DNA from: Phorcus lineatus
Taxonomy: Eukaryota > Mollusca > Gastropoda > Trochida > Trochidae
Reading direction: 5' to 3'
Length of the DNA stretch: 64,000 nt
Assembly: GCA_921293015.1 (NCBI GenBank)
Contig: OV121092.1
Span: 10,422,001-10,486,000 of the forward strand
Part shown: in pieces, positions 48,040 to 60,700 of the stretch
Layout of the letters: each line of letters opens with the position of its first letter
Numbering within the stretch: position 1 is the stretch's first letter
The notes under the pieces: generated by a model
Databases searched by the model: none
Seen by the model: the letters and a program-made list of their open reading frames with translations, nothing else
Told to the model about the DNA's origin: nothing
Program-made: the position numbers and the translations under genes

Positions 48040-49575
48040 ACATGTTGAAACAAAATTGCGCACTGTTTGGTGTGCAGTATAGAATTTAAAGACGTTTTAC
48101 CGTTTAGGTCCAGGGTCCAACGAACAATTTCAAAATATGCCAAATAACTAAGAGTTGATGAAAATTAGCCAACCTTATAAAATTCACCCGCGAATCATGA
48201 ATCTATATATATCAAAAGTATAGATTTTAAAGGCGTTTCAAAATTGATATATTCAAACTTATGTCAAATATCTATTGCGCATATCAAAATTGATATATTC
48301 AAACTAAAAAAATAAAATATCTATTAGTTGACAAAAGGTAGCCAAACTTGCCAGATCATCGTGTATCATGATTATATACATGTTAAAACAAAATTGGGCA
48401 CCATTGGGACGAAAATATAAATTTTAAAGACGTTTTCCCGTTTTGGGTCGAGGTCCTGTCAAAATTAACAAATTCAGACCTATGTAAAATATCTAATAGT
48501 TGACCAATGGTAGACAAACTTGCCAGATCATCGTGTATCATGAATCTACACACGTTAAAACAAAATTGCGCACCATTAGGTCAAAAGTATAGATTTTAAA
48601 GACGTTTTCCCGTTTTGGATCGAGGTCCTGTGAAAATTAACAAATTCAAACCTATGTAAAATATCTAATAGTTGACCAATGGTAGACAAACTTGCCAGAT
48701 CATCGTATATCATGAATCTACACACGTTAAAACAAAATTGCGCACCATTGGGACCAACATATAAATTTTAAAGACGTTTTCCCGTTTTGGGTCGAGGTCC
48801 TGTCAAAATTAACAAATTCAGACTTATGTAAAATATCTAATAGTTGACCAATGGTAGACAAACTTGCCAGATCATCGTGTATCATGAATCTACACACGTT
48901 AAAACAAAATTGCGCACCATTAGGTCAAAAGTATAGATTTTAAAGACGTTTTCCCGTTTTGGGTCGAGGTCATGTCAAAATTGAAATATTCAAACCTATG
49001 TAAAATATCTAATACTTGATCAATGGTAGCCAAACTTGCCAGATCATCGTGCATCATGACTCTACACGTGTTAAAACAAAATTGCGCACCATTGGGACGA
49101 AAATATAGATTTTAAAGGCGTTTTCCCGTTTTGGGTCGAGGTCCTGTCAAAATTGATATATTCAAACCTATGTAAAATATCTATTAGTTGACCAATGGTA
49201 GCCAAACTTGCCAGATCATCGTGCATCATGAATCTACACATGTTAAAACAAAATTGCGCACTATTGGGACGAAAATATAGATTTTAAAGGCGTTTTCCCG
49301 TTTTGGGTCGAGGTCCTGTCAAAATTGAAATATTCAAACCTATGTAAAATATCTAATACTTGACCAATGGTAGCCAAAGTTGCCAGATCATCGTGTATCA
49401 TGAATCTACACATGTTAAAACAAAATTGCGCACTATTGGGACGAAAATATAGATTTTAAAGACGTTTTCCCGTTTTGGGTCGAGGTCAAATATCCAATAG
49501 TTGACCAAAGAAAACCAAACTTCCAGATCATCGTGTATCGTGAATCTACATATGTTAAACATAATTATGCACTAT
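48040..49575 (+). repeat. 172-bp satellite array, left, first part
   Basis: The phrase 'cgttttcccgttttgggtcg' recurs at 48431, 48603, 48775, 48947, 49119, 49291 and 49463, always 172 bp apart. Two more degenerate or truncated units lie upstream. Other constant parts are 'acttgccagatcatcgtg.a' and 'gttaaaacaaaattgcgcac'. The array is cut at 49575 by a LINE and resumes at 53592. Confidence 0.95.
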
Positions 49576-50049
49576 ACAGAGAGCAAAACCAAAGTCTTGG
49601 AGATCCTCAACAAGGCTAGAGAAGGGAAGGAACTCCCCCCTCTCGTCCCCCGTGATATTGAAAGAGCACACAGGATATCGACCAGGAAGACTGACTCCCC
49701 TAGACCAGTTATAGTGAAGATATGTCACTGGGAGGATAAATGGCACTCGGTAAAGATGAGGGGTATACTAAAAGATCAAGGTGTCGGGATCGCAAATGAC
49801 CTAACATCGACACAGCGACAGGAGCTCCACAGAAAGAGAAGTGATCACCCAGACAGGAGGTTCTACTATAAGGGTAATAAACTTATGGACGAGCCGAGAG
49901 AACCACCTGTCGACCGGGACAGTACCACGAGCACACAACAAGACACACAGCGATCTTCTACTTCGCAAGGAAGCACACGACAGAATCAAGATCGCAGTCG
50001 TGAATTGAGATCAGGACCCCGTCGCTCGAACAGAAATCAGTACAGATAA
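49576..50049 (+). pseudogene. LINE ORF1, C-terminal part
   Basis: In the frame ending at TAA 50047-50049: SKTKVLEILNKAREGKELPP, RDIERAHRIS, RPVIVKICHWEDKW, ILKDQGVGIANDLTSTQRQE, then a serine/arginine/glutamine-rich basic tail. The IERAHRIS...RPVIVKI...LKDQGV order is that of LINE ORF1 RNA-binding proteins (RRM plus C-terminal domain, L1/transposase-22 type). These coat the element RNA and act as nucleic-acid chaperones. The N-terminal coiled coil is lost at the insertion breakpoint. The frame opens upstream through satellite DNA (from 49501), which is not part of the protein. ORF2 follows in the same frame after the stop. Confidence 0.75.
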
Positions 50050-53000
50050 TGGGATGGCCAGGGCCAGGATTTTACGGCGCACCCTAGACAATCTATTGAC
50101 ATTAACATAACTGCTGATAAGACAACTGATGATGGCATTGTTAATTTAATATTTTGGAATATATCTGGTTTAAAACAGAAACTAGCCGACAACAACTTCT
50201 TAAATTATATAAAACAATTCGACATAGTTGGCTTAATCGAAACTTGGTGTACTGATATTGATCTAGTTAATTATTTTCCTGACTACATACCTATTAACAA
50301 AGAAGCTGAGAAAATATCACATTGTGGGAGACTTTCTGGTGGAATTATTGTTTTGATAAAAAGTGAACTTGATACATTTATAAAATGGAAAAAGATAACT
50401 GAAAATAGCATATTTATCTTATTTGACAAATCCTTGTTTGATCTAAAATGTGACCTTTTGTATGCTTGTAACTATATTCACCCAGAAAAGTCCACATGGT
50501 ATGATCAGCCGTCGCTGGATTGTAAAAATGGAATTACTATGTTTCAAAATGATCTTTTAGAAATAATTTCAGGTTTGCCAGATGTTTGTATCTTGTGTGG
50601 CGGCGATTTTAATGCACGAACTGGTACAAAGCAAGACTTTGTTGAAGATGATATTTTGGAATACACGGAAAACGAAAAGCAATCGCAGGCGTTTTTCTGC
50701 CGACAAGATAGTAAACAACTTTGGTAAACATTTGCTAGATCTATGTTCGATCCTCAATATCCATATCATGAACGGGAGATGTGGTTCTGACTCAGAAACT
50801 GGGGATTTTACGTTTATCGGATCAAACGGAGCTAGCGTGATCGATTATGTTATAGCCTCTACGCCGCTATTTGATTTTGTCAGAGATTTCACTATACCGT
50901 CCAGAGCAGAGTCAGCCCATCTCCCGGTCACGTTGAAGTTACGAGCGCTTCATGCTCGACGGTCTGATGTGTTAGATAACGCCAGCAGTGGTGATATCGG
51001 TTTTAAGCTCTCTTGGAATAATGACAAATTAGAACAATTTAGACAAAATATTTTATCTGAGAATGTTCAAGAACTCCTTGATAAATCAGTAGACAATGTA
51101 TTCACATGTATTGATAGAAGCATAGACCTCATCGTTGAGGCACTTTGTCTAGCGGCATCAGATATGAAGAGCAAACGTAGGATAAGTAATAGTATACATG
51201 AAAATGACTGGTTTGATAAAGAATGCCGGAGATTGAAATTTGAACGCTGTAGATCACTGAACAGATTTAGAAAATATAAAGATAGAAAACTATAACAAGA
51301 CAAGAAATAAATATAATTCTGTGTGTAATCATAAGCGTAAGGAATACTACAAAAGAAAGCAAGAATTGATAGAAAACAGCATTAATGATTGTAAAAGATT
51401 TTGGAATGAGTTAAAACTCCTTAATGCAAGGCCTGTGGAAAGAAATGAAATTCACGCAAACGATTGGTTTGAACATTTCAAAAGCCTATTTTCGTGCGAT
51501 AATTCAGTTAATACCGATGATTCTGTAAATATTCGCCAGTGCGTAGATCCAAATCTTGAACTGTCAAAACAAATACTTGATTTGCCTATATCTAGAGAAG
51601 AAATATCAGACAGCATTCAAAGTCTAAAAAGTGGAAAATCTCCAGGAATAGACAACGTGATACCAGAATTTTTTAAGTACTCTGCTGACCTTATACTACC
51701 GTATCTAGATTTAGTATTTAATCAGATACTAGAAACAGGAAATTTCCCTATGGAGTGGTCAATGGGAATTATAGTGCCGATACATAAAAATGGTGATGTG
51801 AACAACGTAAATTACTATAGAGGCATTACACTTTTGAGTATTTTCAGTAAAATATTTACTTCGATTATCAATAAGAGATTAGTATTTTGGGGAGAATCAA
51901 TGAATAAATTGACAGAATGCCAGGCAGGCTTTAGACGAGGTTATACAACTATTGATAATATGTTTGTTTTACAAAGTATTGTACAAAGATATCAAAATCA
52001 GAAAGGGGGGAAATTTTATGCTCTATTTTTCGATTTTTCAAAAGCTTTTGACTCTGTCCAAAGAAACAAACTATGGCACTTTATGAATTTAGGTGGTGTA
52101 AGCCCAAAAATGAATAAACTACTACAGAGCATATATGAAAATGTCAAGGCTTGCGTCCGAAATAATAATATATTTTCAGACACTTTTGAAATACAGGTGG
52201 GAGTGAGACAAGGGTGTGTACTGAGTCCATTTTTATTTTCCTTTTTCATAAATGAATTGGCTACACAGATTGAGAATAATTGCCAGCATGGAGTACAATT
52301 ACACCCCGATGTATTTCAACTATTTCTTCTACTTTTTGCAGATGATATCGTTCTTATATCAAGCACTATTATAGGTCTTCAAAAACAAATTTATGAACTA
52401 GAAATATTTTGTGATAAGTCTAAGCTGAAACTAAATCTGGATAAAACAAAGGTATTAGTATTCAAAAATGGTGGAAAACTCTCAAAAAAAGAAAAATGGT
52501 ATTATAAAGAGTGTGAACTTGAAACAACAAATTGTTATAAATATCTCGGAGTATATTTTAGTAACCAGTTATCATGGTCTGTGCATGCGAATTATGCAGC
52601 AGTTCAGGCAAAGAAAGTATTATTAGGGATCCTTAGACAATTAACTGTTGTAGGTGACCTCAGCATGAACTCCTTTTTTAAAATATTTGACGTAAAGATA
52701 TACCCTATTCTTCTATATGGGGCAGAAATTTGGGGACTAAATACATTTGCAAATCTAGAAATGGTACATCTGTATGCATGTAAAAAGTTCTTGGGTGTCA
52801 AACAAAACACACCAAACATTATGGTTTATGGAGAATGTGGCAGATATCCTTTATACATCTACTCCTATTGTAAAGTAATTCGGTATTGGATAAAACTGTT
52901 ACATATGCCATCATATCGACTACCTAAGAAATGCTATAAAATGATGATTTTATATGATAAAAATGGACATAAGAATTGGGTAACTGATGTAAAACAACTA

Positions 53001-53528
53001 CTATTTTCAATTGGTTTTGGAAATATATGGCTCAGCCAAAATGATGGTGTGAACTTAGACTTCATGAACATATTTACCCAAAGACTTAAAGATATCTATT
53101 TTCAAAACTGGCAAGAAAAGATTAATGCTTCAAGCAAATGCAACCTTTACTCTGTGTATAAGAACAGTATGAATACCGAATTATATCTAACTTGTCTAAA
53201 TGTGAAAAAGTATAGGATAAATTTAGCACGTTTTAGATGTTCATCGCATGACCTATTCATTGAGAAAGGCAGATATGTAAATATAAGTAGGGAAAATAGA
53301 GTTTGCAAACTCTGTAATTTGAATGCTATTGAAGATGAGTACCATTTCCTACTTGTTTGTCCAAGTTACTTTAATATTCGAAACGAATATATAAAAAACA
53401 AATATCATGTCAATCCTAATAAATGTAAATTTAAGGAATTATTAAACAGCACGAGCACTCGAGAACTAAAAAATCTGTCCATGTATATATATTATGCATT
53501 TGTACATAGAACGCATGTTGTTACTTGA
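50050..53528 (+). pseudogene. LINE ORF2: APE-type endonuclease and reverse transcriptase, two frameshifts
   Basis: Segment 1 (to ~50685) has endonuclease motifs FWNISGL, VGLIETW and CGGDFNART. Segment 2, in another frame (~50690-51290), has GDFTFIG, ASVIDYVIAS and ESAHLPV, where the usual catalytic Asp of S-D-H is Ala. Segment 3 (about 51276-53528) is the open 735-codon frame with reverse transcriptase: KSGKSPGIDNVIPEFFK, PIHKNGDVNNVNYYRGITLL, AGFRRGYTTIDNMF, LFFDFSKAFDSVQRNKLW (first catalytic Asp), VGVRQGCVLSPFLFSFFIN, LLFADDIVL (catalytic Asp pair), LNLDKTKVLVF and YLGVYFS. It ends in a cysteine knuckle CKLC...DEYHFLLVCP. No RNase H motif is seen. Single-base shifts near 50685 and 51285 break it. 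The clade is not assigned. Confidence 0.9.
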
Positions 53529-53591
53529 ATGTATGCAATGTATTTCATGTACTATAGGCCTATGGCCTCTTAAGTACCAGAATAAAGATTG

Positions 53592-53755
53592 AATTATGCA
53601 CTATTGAGTAAAATATAGCTTTTAAAGACGTTTTCCCGTTTTGGGTCGTTTTATTTTCGAAATTAACAAATTCAAACATTTACCAAAAATTTATTAGTTG
53701 ATCAATCGTAGCTAAACTTGCCAGATAACCGTGTGTAATGAAGTTTGGCGACCCA
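53592..53755 (+). repeat. 172-bp satellite array, left, last unit after the LINE
   Basis: The interrupted monomer resumes ('cgttttcccgttttgggtcg' at 53625) and ends near 'gtgtgtaatgaagtttggcg', where 'cgacccaaact' appears in the orientation of the left terminus. Confidence 0.85.
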
Positions 53756-54043
53756 AACTAAATTTTTTTAAATAGGGCTCAATAGGTTAGTTGTTAGAAA
53801 CGTTTTCTCTCTTTACATTAACGCGTAATGGTATATAAACCAACATACTAATCCATTGTTCTTGACGATTTCGTAGATTACTTAAAAACATTTGTCATTG
53901 TTTTGGAGCACAGTTCACTTTTAATCAAGAGGTTTCATTAAGCCGCCTCCAACTTAAATAGATTGCATCACTGTTTATCATATTCTCATGATTTCACTAG
54001 TATAAAATTGTTTTTTTAATGCTTTTCTTATTTGCTAATCAGA

Positions 54044-54110
54044 TTTGATAAACACCAACAGTTTTTATCTATTGATTTTGGCCAGGCATATGACTGTATA
54101 TACATTGAAA
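54044..54110 (+). pseudogene. Reverse transcriptase crumb (motif A)
   Basis: One frame reads KHQQFLSIDFGQAYDCI, which fits the F-x-D-F-x-x-A-Y-D-S/C core of LINE reverse transcriptase motif A. Flanking frames are shattered, and 'ttctgaagggagtggtgtaa' at 54229 may be a remnant of the later G-x-R-Q-G region. Confidence 0.3.
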
Positions 54111-55529
54111 TAATTTCTGAATCTTAAAGTTCAAAGTAAATGGCCTTACATTTAGTTTAATAATGTACAGGTTGCATTTTTGATTTCTATAGAAGTTATC
54201 ACATTTATCAATCGGTTGTTATTACCTTCTGAAGGGAGTGGTGTAAGTGCCATATGATATTTAAATATTATCGTATTCTGGTTGTTTTAGTTTTGTGGAG
54301 GAATTTTCTGGTAAGTGACTATAGGCTACTTTCAAACTCAATTAAAAAATATAGTTAGAGTCCTTAAACTGAAATACCGAGGACTGATTAATATGGATGT
54401 TGTCAGTTGATAACGACAAAGTTGAGTCCTGAACCATTCTTAACTTCAGGCTTAAGTGACTAGACTTGGAAGCATTTTACAGACTTCCAATAATTTTCGC
54501 AATAGGGTCTTTACTTGACATCAACCGCAGACCAATTTGATAAATATTACAATTAATTTCAAGTGAGTATCATTTCCCCCATAGTTAATCGTATTAATTT
54601 GATGGATAATCATTTCAAAAACTTTGATCAATTATTCAAATGCTTATCTTCCTTAGCTATAGCATTTTTAAAATGTTGAAATAAGAAAATACTCATATTT
54701 ATTGCTTTCCGACAATTGCTTAGGCACATTATTCTTAAAGTTTACCGTCTAAGGCTCAGAGAGACATACAGAGAGTATATATTTGGTATAAATATTTTGA
54801 ATTTCGAAAATTTAAGATATGAAGTAAGGAGTTAGTAGATACCAAAAATAAGAGAGCCATGGTGTATGTAGTTCAACAGACTTGGTAGTGTTGATGTTCA
54901 AGACGAAGATGTATATCCGTTAGATCTCCAAATGAAATACCAAAATTGTCCAGTGTCAGTGCACTAGATAAGATGTCTTAACACAAATTTCGAAGAAAGT
55001 TGATGAAACCATGTGATATTCCTGAAATCATAATCCTGAAAAGACAACAGATTTGTTTTTTTAAATAATGATAGTCATTCATTCATTTACACAATAGTCT
55101 TATACATTTGCTCTTTTATGTCTTAACGCATTTAAAACAACTAAAACATGCTTTAAATGAGCAAAAAATCTATTTCCAACAACATCCCACTTCTATCTTC
55201 TGACCCCACCACTTTTGTTATCAACCTTTCCCAAATTAACGTTCACCAAACCCCTGCCAATACGCAACAGAAATTGCAAGGGTGTCAGATGTCGACTTGC
55301 TTGTCCCTTTTTACTGTGTGCCCAGTCCACTGTTTGCAAGGGCTGTCTGAACAAGCTCAGTCATACGCTTCAAAATTTATTAATTGTTTTTTAGTTTACT
55401 TTTTAATTGAGCTTCAGACATGAACTTGGGCTCGATTGAATCCTCCTAACCGCATCAATATGATTCAACTTCACTGATCACCTGACAAAGCTTTTGGAAA
55501 TTATTGGCCTTTTTATTTTGCAACCCGAG

Positions 55530-55700
55530 AGCTGCAATCAAGAGGAAGAGGCGCGGCATGTTGACTGCTTGAGTTATGCTTCTTCATGACAATGCTCCAG
55601 GGCACAAGAGTAGTATTGCACAGGCTGCGTTTCAACAATTTGGCTGTTAACATCTTAACCTTCCCCCTACAGTCCAGATCTGTCCAAGTGCATCGAGGTC
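55530..55700 (+). pseudogene. mariner transposase fragment
   Basis: Reads IKRKRRGMLTA-stop-VMLLHDNAPGHKSSIAQAAF, then NLPPYSPDLSKCI. The LLHDNAPxH (second catalytic Asp) and HxPYSPDLxxxD region are hallmarks of mariner (DD34D) transposases. Here the third Asp region is altered and stops interrupt. Only ~55 codons remain, and no TIRs were found. Confidence 0.75.
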
Positions 55701-56662
55701 CAGGGAAAATATATTGAAAAATGAAATCAATATCGCAACCATTGGCTTCTGTTTTATATCCTTTTCGATTAACTTATTTACTTCCCCTCGTAGTAACTAG
55801 CATTCATGATAACTAACAACGTGATTTCGCGTTGTTCGGTTTTCATTCAAAACATTTGTAAGTAGATAAGTGTCTTTTATTTACCTAATCCCTGTCAGAA
55901 ATGTATTTAAATTTGTCTGTATGATCAGTGAAGGGGTTCATATTTTGTTTAAGAAAACTTCCGTTTATTATTTTTCTGTGCATAAGCGGGAGAATCTAAA
56001 TAATGATAATATATATTTTTGACAATGATTGAGGAAATTAGTCATTGATTGATGAGATATGCATTATCAGTGTTTATCATTACAAAATATGTAAAAAAAA
56101 ATGTAATTCAACCGATAGATTTACGATAGGTGGGTAATAACTTAACTGAAATAATGTTTTAAATGCAGACATTTGAACAAAAGATATTTCCTTTGCTGAT
56201 TGTTTTTGTTGTTTTTTAAGAGGGTTATAGTTTGCAAATTTATCAAAGTTTTATTAAATTTGTTTTAAAAGATAGGTGTCAAACCCCTAATTTGTTAATT
56301 GATTATGCATAAGTGCAAAAATTAACATAATATTTTTTACGGAATATCCTAGCTTCGTGCCATAAATGTTTCATGAATGGGAAAACAGTCTACTTCTCAC
56401 GTTCCACATAAATTCAAATATTGCTTAATTACCTGACGAAACTCAAAAACGAAAATTTTAAAGAATTACACTTTATCCTTATTTTGAAACGTAAACTTAC
56501 ACTGGACCAAAATTGTTTTTATCATTATGCTTTAATCATTTCGATTTGAGTCTGAGTTTTAATATCACAGTAATTCGATAAACAAATATCTTCAGAAGAT
56601 CACATTTCACACAAGTCTCTCAGAATTCGTGACGTACCTCTTTGTTATACTAAAAAAACCTT

Positions 56663-56683
56663 CCCCCCCCCCCCCCCCCCCCC
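56663..56683. repeat. Poly-C tract (21 C)
   Basis: An uninterrupted run of 21 cytosines, G-quadruplex-capable on the minus strand. The length could also be affected by sequencing error. Confidence 0.9.
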
Positions 56684-58744
56684 ACGAAGCAAAGCTTCAT
56701 TTGTACAGAGTCAAAATGCAATCTTGCAATATACATGCACAATTTAACCTGTCCATCAAGGTATTGATTGATGGGGAATAGTATTAAGAAAAGATTTTTG
56801 CTCAAAAAATAAGTCAAAATTTCCATTGAAACAAATACGAAATATTTTCTTTCAGAATTCTGAAAATATCAAAAGGCACCGCCTCAGTAGTTGGTTAGTA
56901 CTTATGCAAAGTTTCAGTAAGATTTAAGTTTTTAGTTCTGTTACAGTAATTATAATTATATGAACGGACGGATATATGCCACGTGATATGTATCGTAGCG
57001 ATCAAAACAATTAAAATCCATAATTTCAATTAACACTCAAAACGAGAACTCACATACAGTACACTCAAATGATGTTCTCAAATACCAAGGCAAACATTAC
57101 TAAACAAGAGACTTAATATTAAAAGAATGAATTAGTTTTGAATGAAATAAATATCAGCCATCAGAATTCTGCGCCAAAGCAGAGAACCACAATATTTCCA
57201 TGGAAATCTGAGAAACTGGGAAAGATCTAGACTTGGTTATTGACAAATTTCTACACGACTTATATATTTCAGCAAAGTGAAAGTAGTTCAAAGGTGGTGC
57301 TCTATCGAAAGCTATAAAATCTTCAAGAAGACTGCTAGAGCGCGAGTATACTGAAAATTAGACTTTGAGACAATTTTTGAAAATAACGAACTTCTGTTTC
57401 TGATTTCAATTTCTTGGTCTTCTTGTGTCTTCTTATAGTTTGAATTAGCGTAAATATGACTTAGACTGTTTAAAGTGCTCTTATTTTATACACATTCTTG
57501 GAATTGGACAAGAATGAGACAAAAGACATTGTTTGCCTAGAATAACACATTTCAATACCCCCTTGCTGAGTTGAATATAACCCCAACTGTCATTCTTGCG
57601 TTCATTTCCAGTGTAGAAAATGAACATATCTTAATCATATTTATTGTTATTCAAAGAAGACTTAAACAGAAGAATGTTAAGGTTCAACGCTTTAAAAGCA
57701 CGACCCTAAAATTAAGCTCTTAGAGTTCTTCAAGTTTTGTGTCAAGTGAATCTCAATCTAGTTAAAGCTTGCTGTATTGATAATGTTTCAAGGGATAAAT
57801 CTGATATGTAAGACTGCACAGACTCTGCACAAACATCATACTGAAACAGGATTCGTGAATCCATGGTGATAGTCGTTGATTTATGTATGTTATGGTGGAG
57901 ATTTACATACTAAGTCATAGATACTTTTCTAAATCATTACTAGATTGCAATTATATCAGGGCTACGGTGTTTTAGTCTATGAATCTTTAAGCCAAACATA
58001 ATCTTAAATCTTAAATCTTGAACTACATAGCATTATCCGTTATGCGTTATTCTTAAAATAATTATTGCATTTCCTTAATCTTCGTCTACGTATCTGTTCA
58101 GAGAAGACTATTGCCTGATTGACATAAAAATATCAAGTCATCATATTGAAATGTGGCACTTATCAACTATATGTTATGTTTATGTTAAGTTGGTAATAAA
58201 ATTTATCTGCTTCATTACAGTTATTAGTAACGATTCGTGTTGTTCTATAGCCCATAAGGCTCATCATACAATGTAAACAGTTACAAAAAAATAGAGGCAT
58301 TGGCTCTGTAGCACATGAGGATTCATACACTATATCAATAGGTTTGACAGGCTCACCAAATCTATAAATCTATTAATCTTAGTCTGTACACAAAACAAGT
58401 TATCTAGGCATTCACCAAATCTACAATTAATATCCAATTTTGGCTTATGTACCTCTACACAAGATTAGAGCCTTTTATGACCTTTTTTATTATAGAAGAG
58501 AATGGGCCACATTGGAGGCCACAGAGTGATCAAATATATCAATGTTCTTATCAGTTTGGTCTCAATTGTCATGTTCTTCTTGATCAAAATACTTGCTTTT
58601 AATCCCTTAATCTTGTTACGTGTTCACCTGTATCTGGACCTATACTAGATTGTTTGCGTGATATTCTGTTGATATATTCGGACTTCAACTCAAAGTAGAA
58701 AAACGGAATTCATTTCAATACTATTGACTCAATAGAGCGCAATT

Positions 58745-60700
58745 CGGGTTTTTAAACATATAAATTTCTTTACACACAATGATCTGACAATTTTTGGCTA
58801 CCATTGGTCAAGTATTATATTTGTGGGATAGCTTTGAGTCTGTTAATATTGAGAGGACCTCGACCCAAAACGGGAAAACGTCTTTAATATCTATACTTTC
58901 GACCCAATGGTGCGCAATTTTGTTTTACCATGTATATAATCATAATACAAGATGATCTGGCAAATTTGGCTACCTTCTGTCGAGTATTAGATATTTTACA
59001 TAGGTTTGAATATGTTAATTTTGACAGGACCTCGACCCAAAACGGGAAAACGTCTTTAAAATCTATACTTTTGACCTAATGGTGCGCAATTTTGTTTTAA
59101 CATGTATATAATCATGATACAAGATGACCTGGCAAGTTTGGCTAACTTCAGTCAACTAATAGATATTTTACATAGGTTTGAATATATTAATTTTCAAAGG
59201 ACCTCGACCCAAAACGGGAAAACGTCTTTAAAATCTATACTTTAAAGCTAATGGTGCGCAATTTTGTTTTAACAAGTGTAGAGTCATGATACACGATGAT
59301 CTGGCAAGTTTGGCTACCATTGGTCAACTATTAGATATTTTACATAGGTTTGAATATATTAATTTTGACAGGACCTCGACCCAAAGCGGGAAAACGTCTT
59401 TAAAATCTATACTTTCGAACCAGTGGTGCGCAATTTTGTTTTACCATGTATATAATCATAATACAAGATGATCTGGCAAATTTGGCTACCTTCTGTCAAG
59501 TATTAGATATTTTACATAGGTTTTGATATGTTAATTTTGACAGGACCTCGACCCAAAACGGGAAAACGTCTTTAAAATCTTTATTTTCGACCCAATGGTG
59601 CGCAATTTTGTTTTAACATGTATATAATCATGATACAAGATGATCTGGCAAGTTTGGCTAACATGTTCCGAGTATTAGATATTTTACATAGGTTTGAATA
59701 TATAAATTTTACAGGACCTCGACCCAAAACGGGAAAACTCCTTTAAAATCTTTATTTTCGACCCAAATGTGCGCAATTTTGGTTTAACATGTGTGGAGTC
59801 ATGACACACGATGATCTGGCAAGTTTGGCTACCATTAGTCAAGTATTAGATACTTTATATAGGTTTGAATATATTAATTTTGACAGGGCCTCGACCCAAA
59901 ACGGGAAAACGCCTTTAAAATCTATATTTTTTACCCAATGGTGCGCTATTTTGTTTTAACATGTATATAATCATGATGCACGATGATCTGGCAAGTTTGG
60001 CTACCTTGTGTCAAGTATTAGATATTTTACATAGGTTTGAATATGTTATTTTGACAGGAACCCGACCAAAAACGGGAAAACGCCTTTAAAATCTTTATTT
60101 TCGACCCAATTGTGCGCAATTTTGTTTTGACATGTATATAACCATGATACAAGATGATCTGGCAAGTTTGGCTACCTTGTGTCAAGTATTAGATATTTTA
60201 CATAAGTTTGAATATGTTATTTTGACAGGAACCCGACCCAAAACGGGAAAACGCCTTTAAAATCTTTATTTTCGCCCCAATGGTGCGCAATTTTGTTTTA
60301 ACATGTATATAATCATGATACAAGATGATCTGGCAAGTTTGGCTAACATTTTCCGAGTATTAGATATTTTACATAGGTTTGAATATATAAATTTTACAGG
60401 ACCTCGACCCAAAACGGGAAAACTCCTTTAAAATCTTTATTTTCGACCCAATGGTGCGCAATTTTGTTTTGACATGTATATAACCATGATACAAGATGAT
60501 CTGGCAAGTTTGGCTACCTTGTGTCAAGTATTAGATATTTTACATAAGTTTGAATATGTTATTTTGACAGGACCTCGACTCAAAACGGGAAAACGCGTTT
60601 AAAATATGTACTGTTGACCCAGTGGTGCTTTTTTTTTTAACATGTTTTGGCACATAATTCCGTTAGTCAACTATTGAAAATTTAGCATTGGTTTTAATTT
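58745..60700 (-). repeat. 172-bp satellite array, right, inverted
   Basis: Reverse complement of the left array. 'cgacccaaaacgggaaaacg' recurs at 58861, 59033, 59205, 59377, 59549, 59720, 59892, 60063, 60234, 60405 and 60576 (171-172 bp spacing), plus degenerate end units. Variants such as 'ttccgagtattag' near 59666 and 60352 recur four monomers apart, a hint of higher-order duplication. The small open frame 59286-59471 is a repeat artefact. Confidence 0.95.

Larger units (their letters stand above)
49576..53591 (+). mobile_element. LINE inserted in the satellite, 13-bp target duplication
   Basis: AATTATGCACTAT stands at 49563-49575 and 53592-53604, matching the satellite phrase 'aattgcgcactat(t)', so it is a target duplication. 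The element is 5'-truncated inside ORF1. It contains the rest of ORF1, an endonuclease/reverse-transcriptase ORF2 with two frameshifts, and a short 3' UTR ending 'aataaagattg' without a poly(A) tail. The clear duplication and mostly open ORF2 suggest a fairly young copy. Confidence 0.9.
53756..58744. other. Central core between the inverted satellite arrays
   Basis: About 5 kb, AT-rich, without an intact gene. It holds a possible reverse transcriptase crumb (54044-54110), a mariner relic (55530-55700) and a poly-C tract. An open frame at 55157-55423 has no recognisable motif. The 58200-58500 part, read on the minus strand, vaguely resembles a LINE 3' end ('gccttatgggctata') but cannot be assigned. 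Confidence 0.4.

Noticed and set aside
48040-60700. CRISPR-like array
   Set aside because: Whole 172-bp units repeat without unique spacers, and the sequence is eukaryotic; this is satellite DNA.
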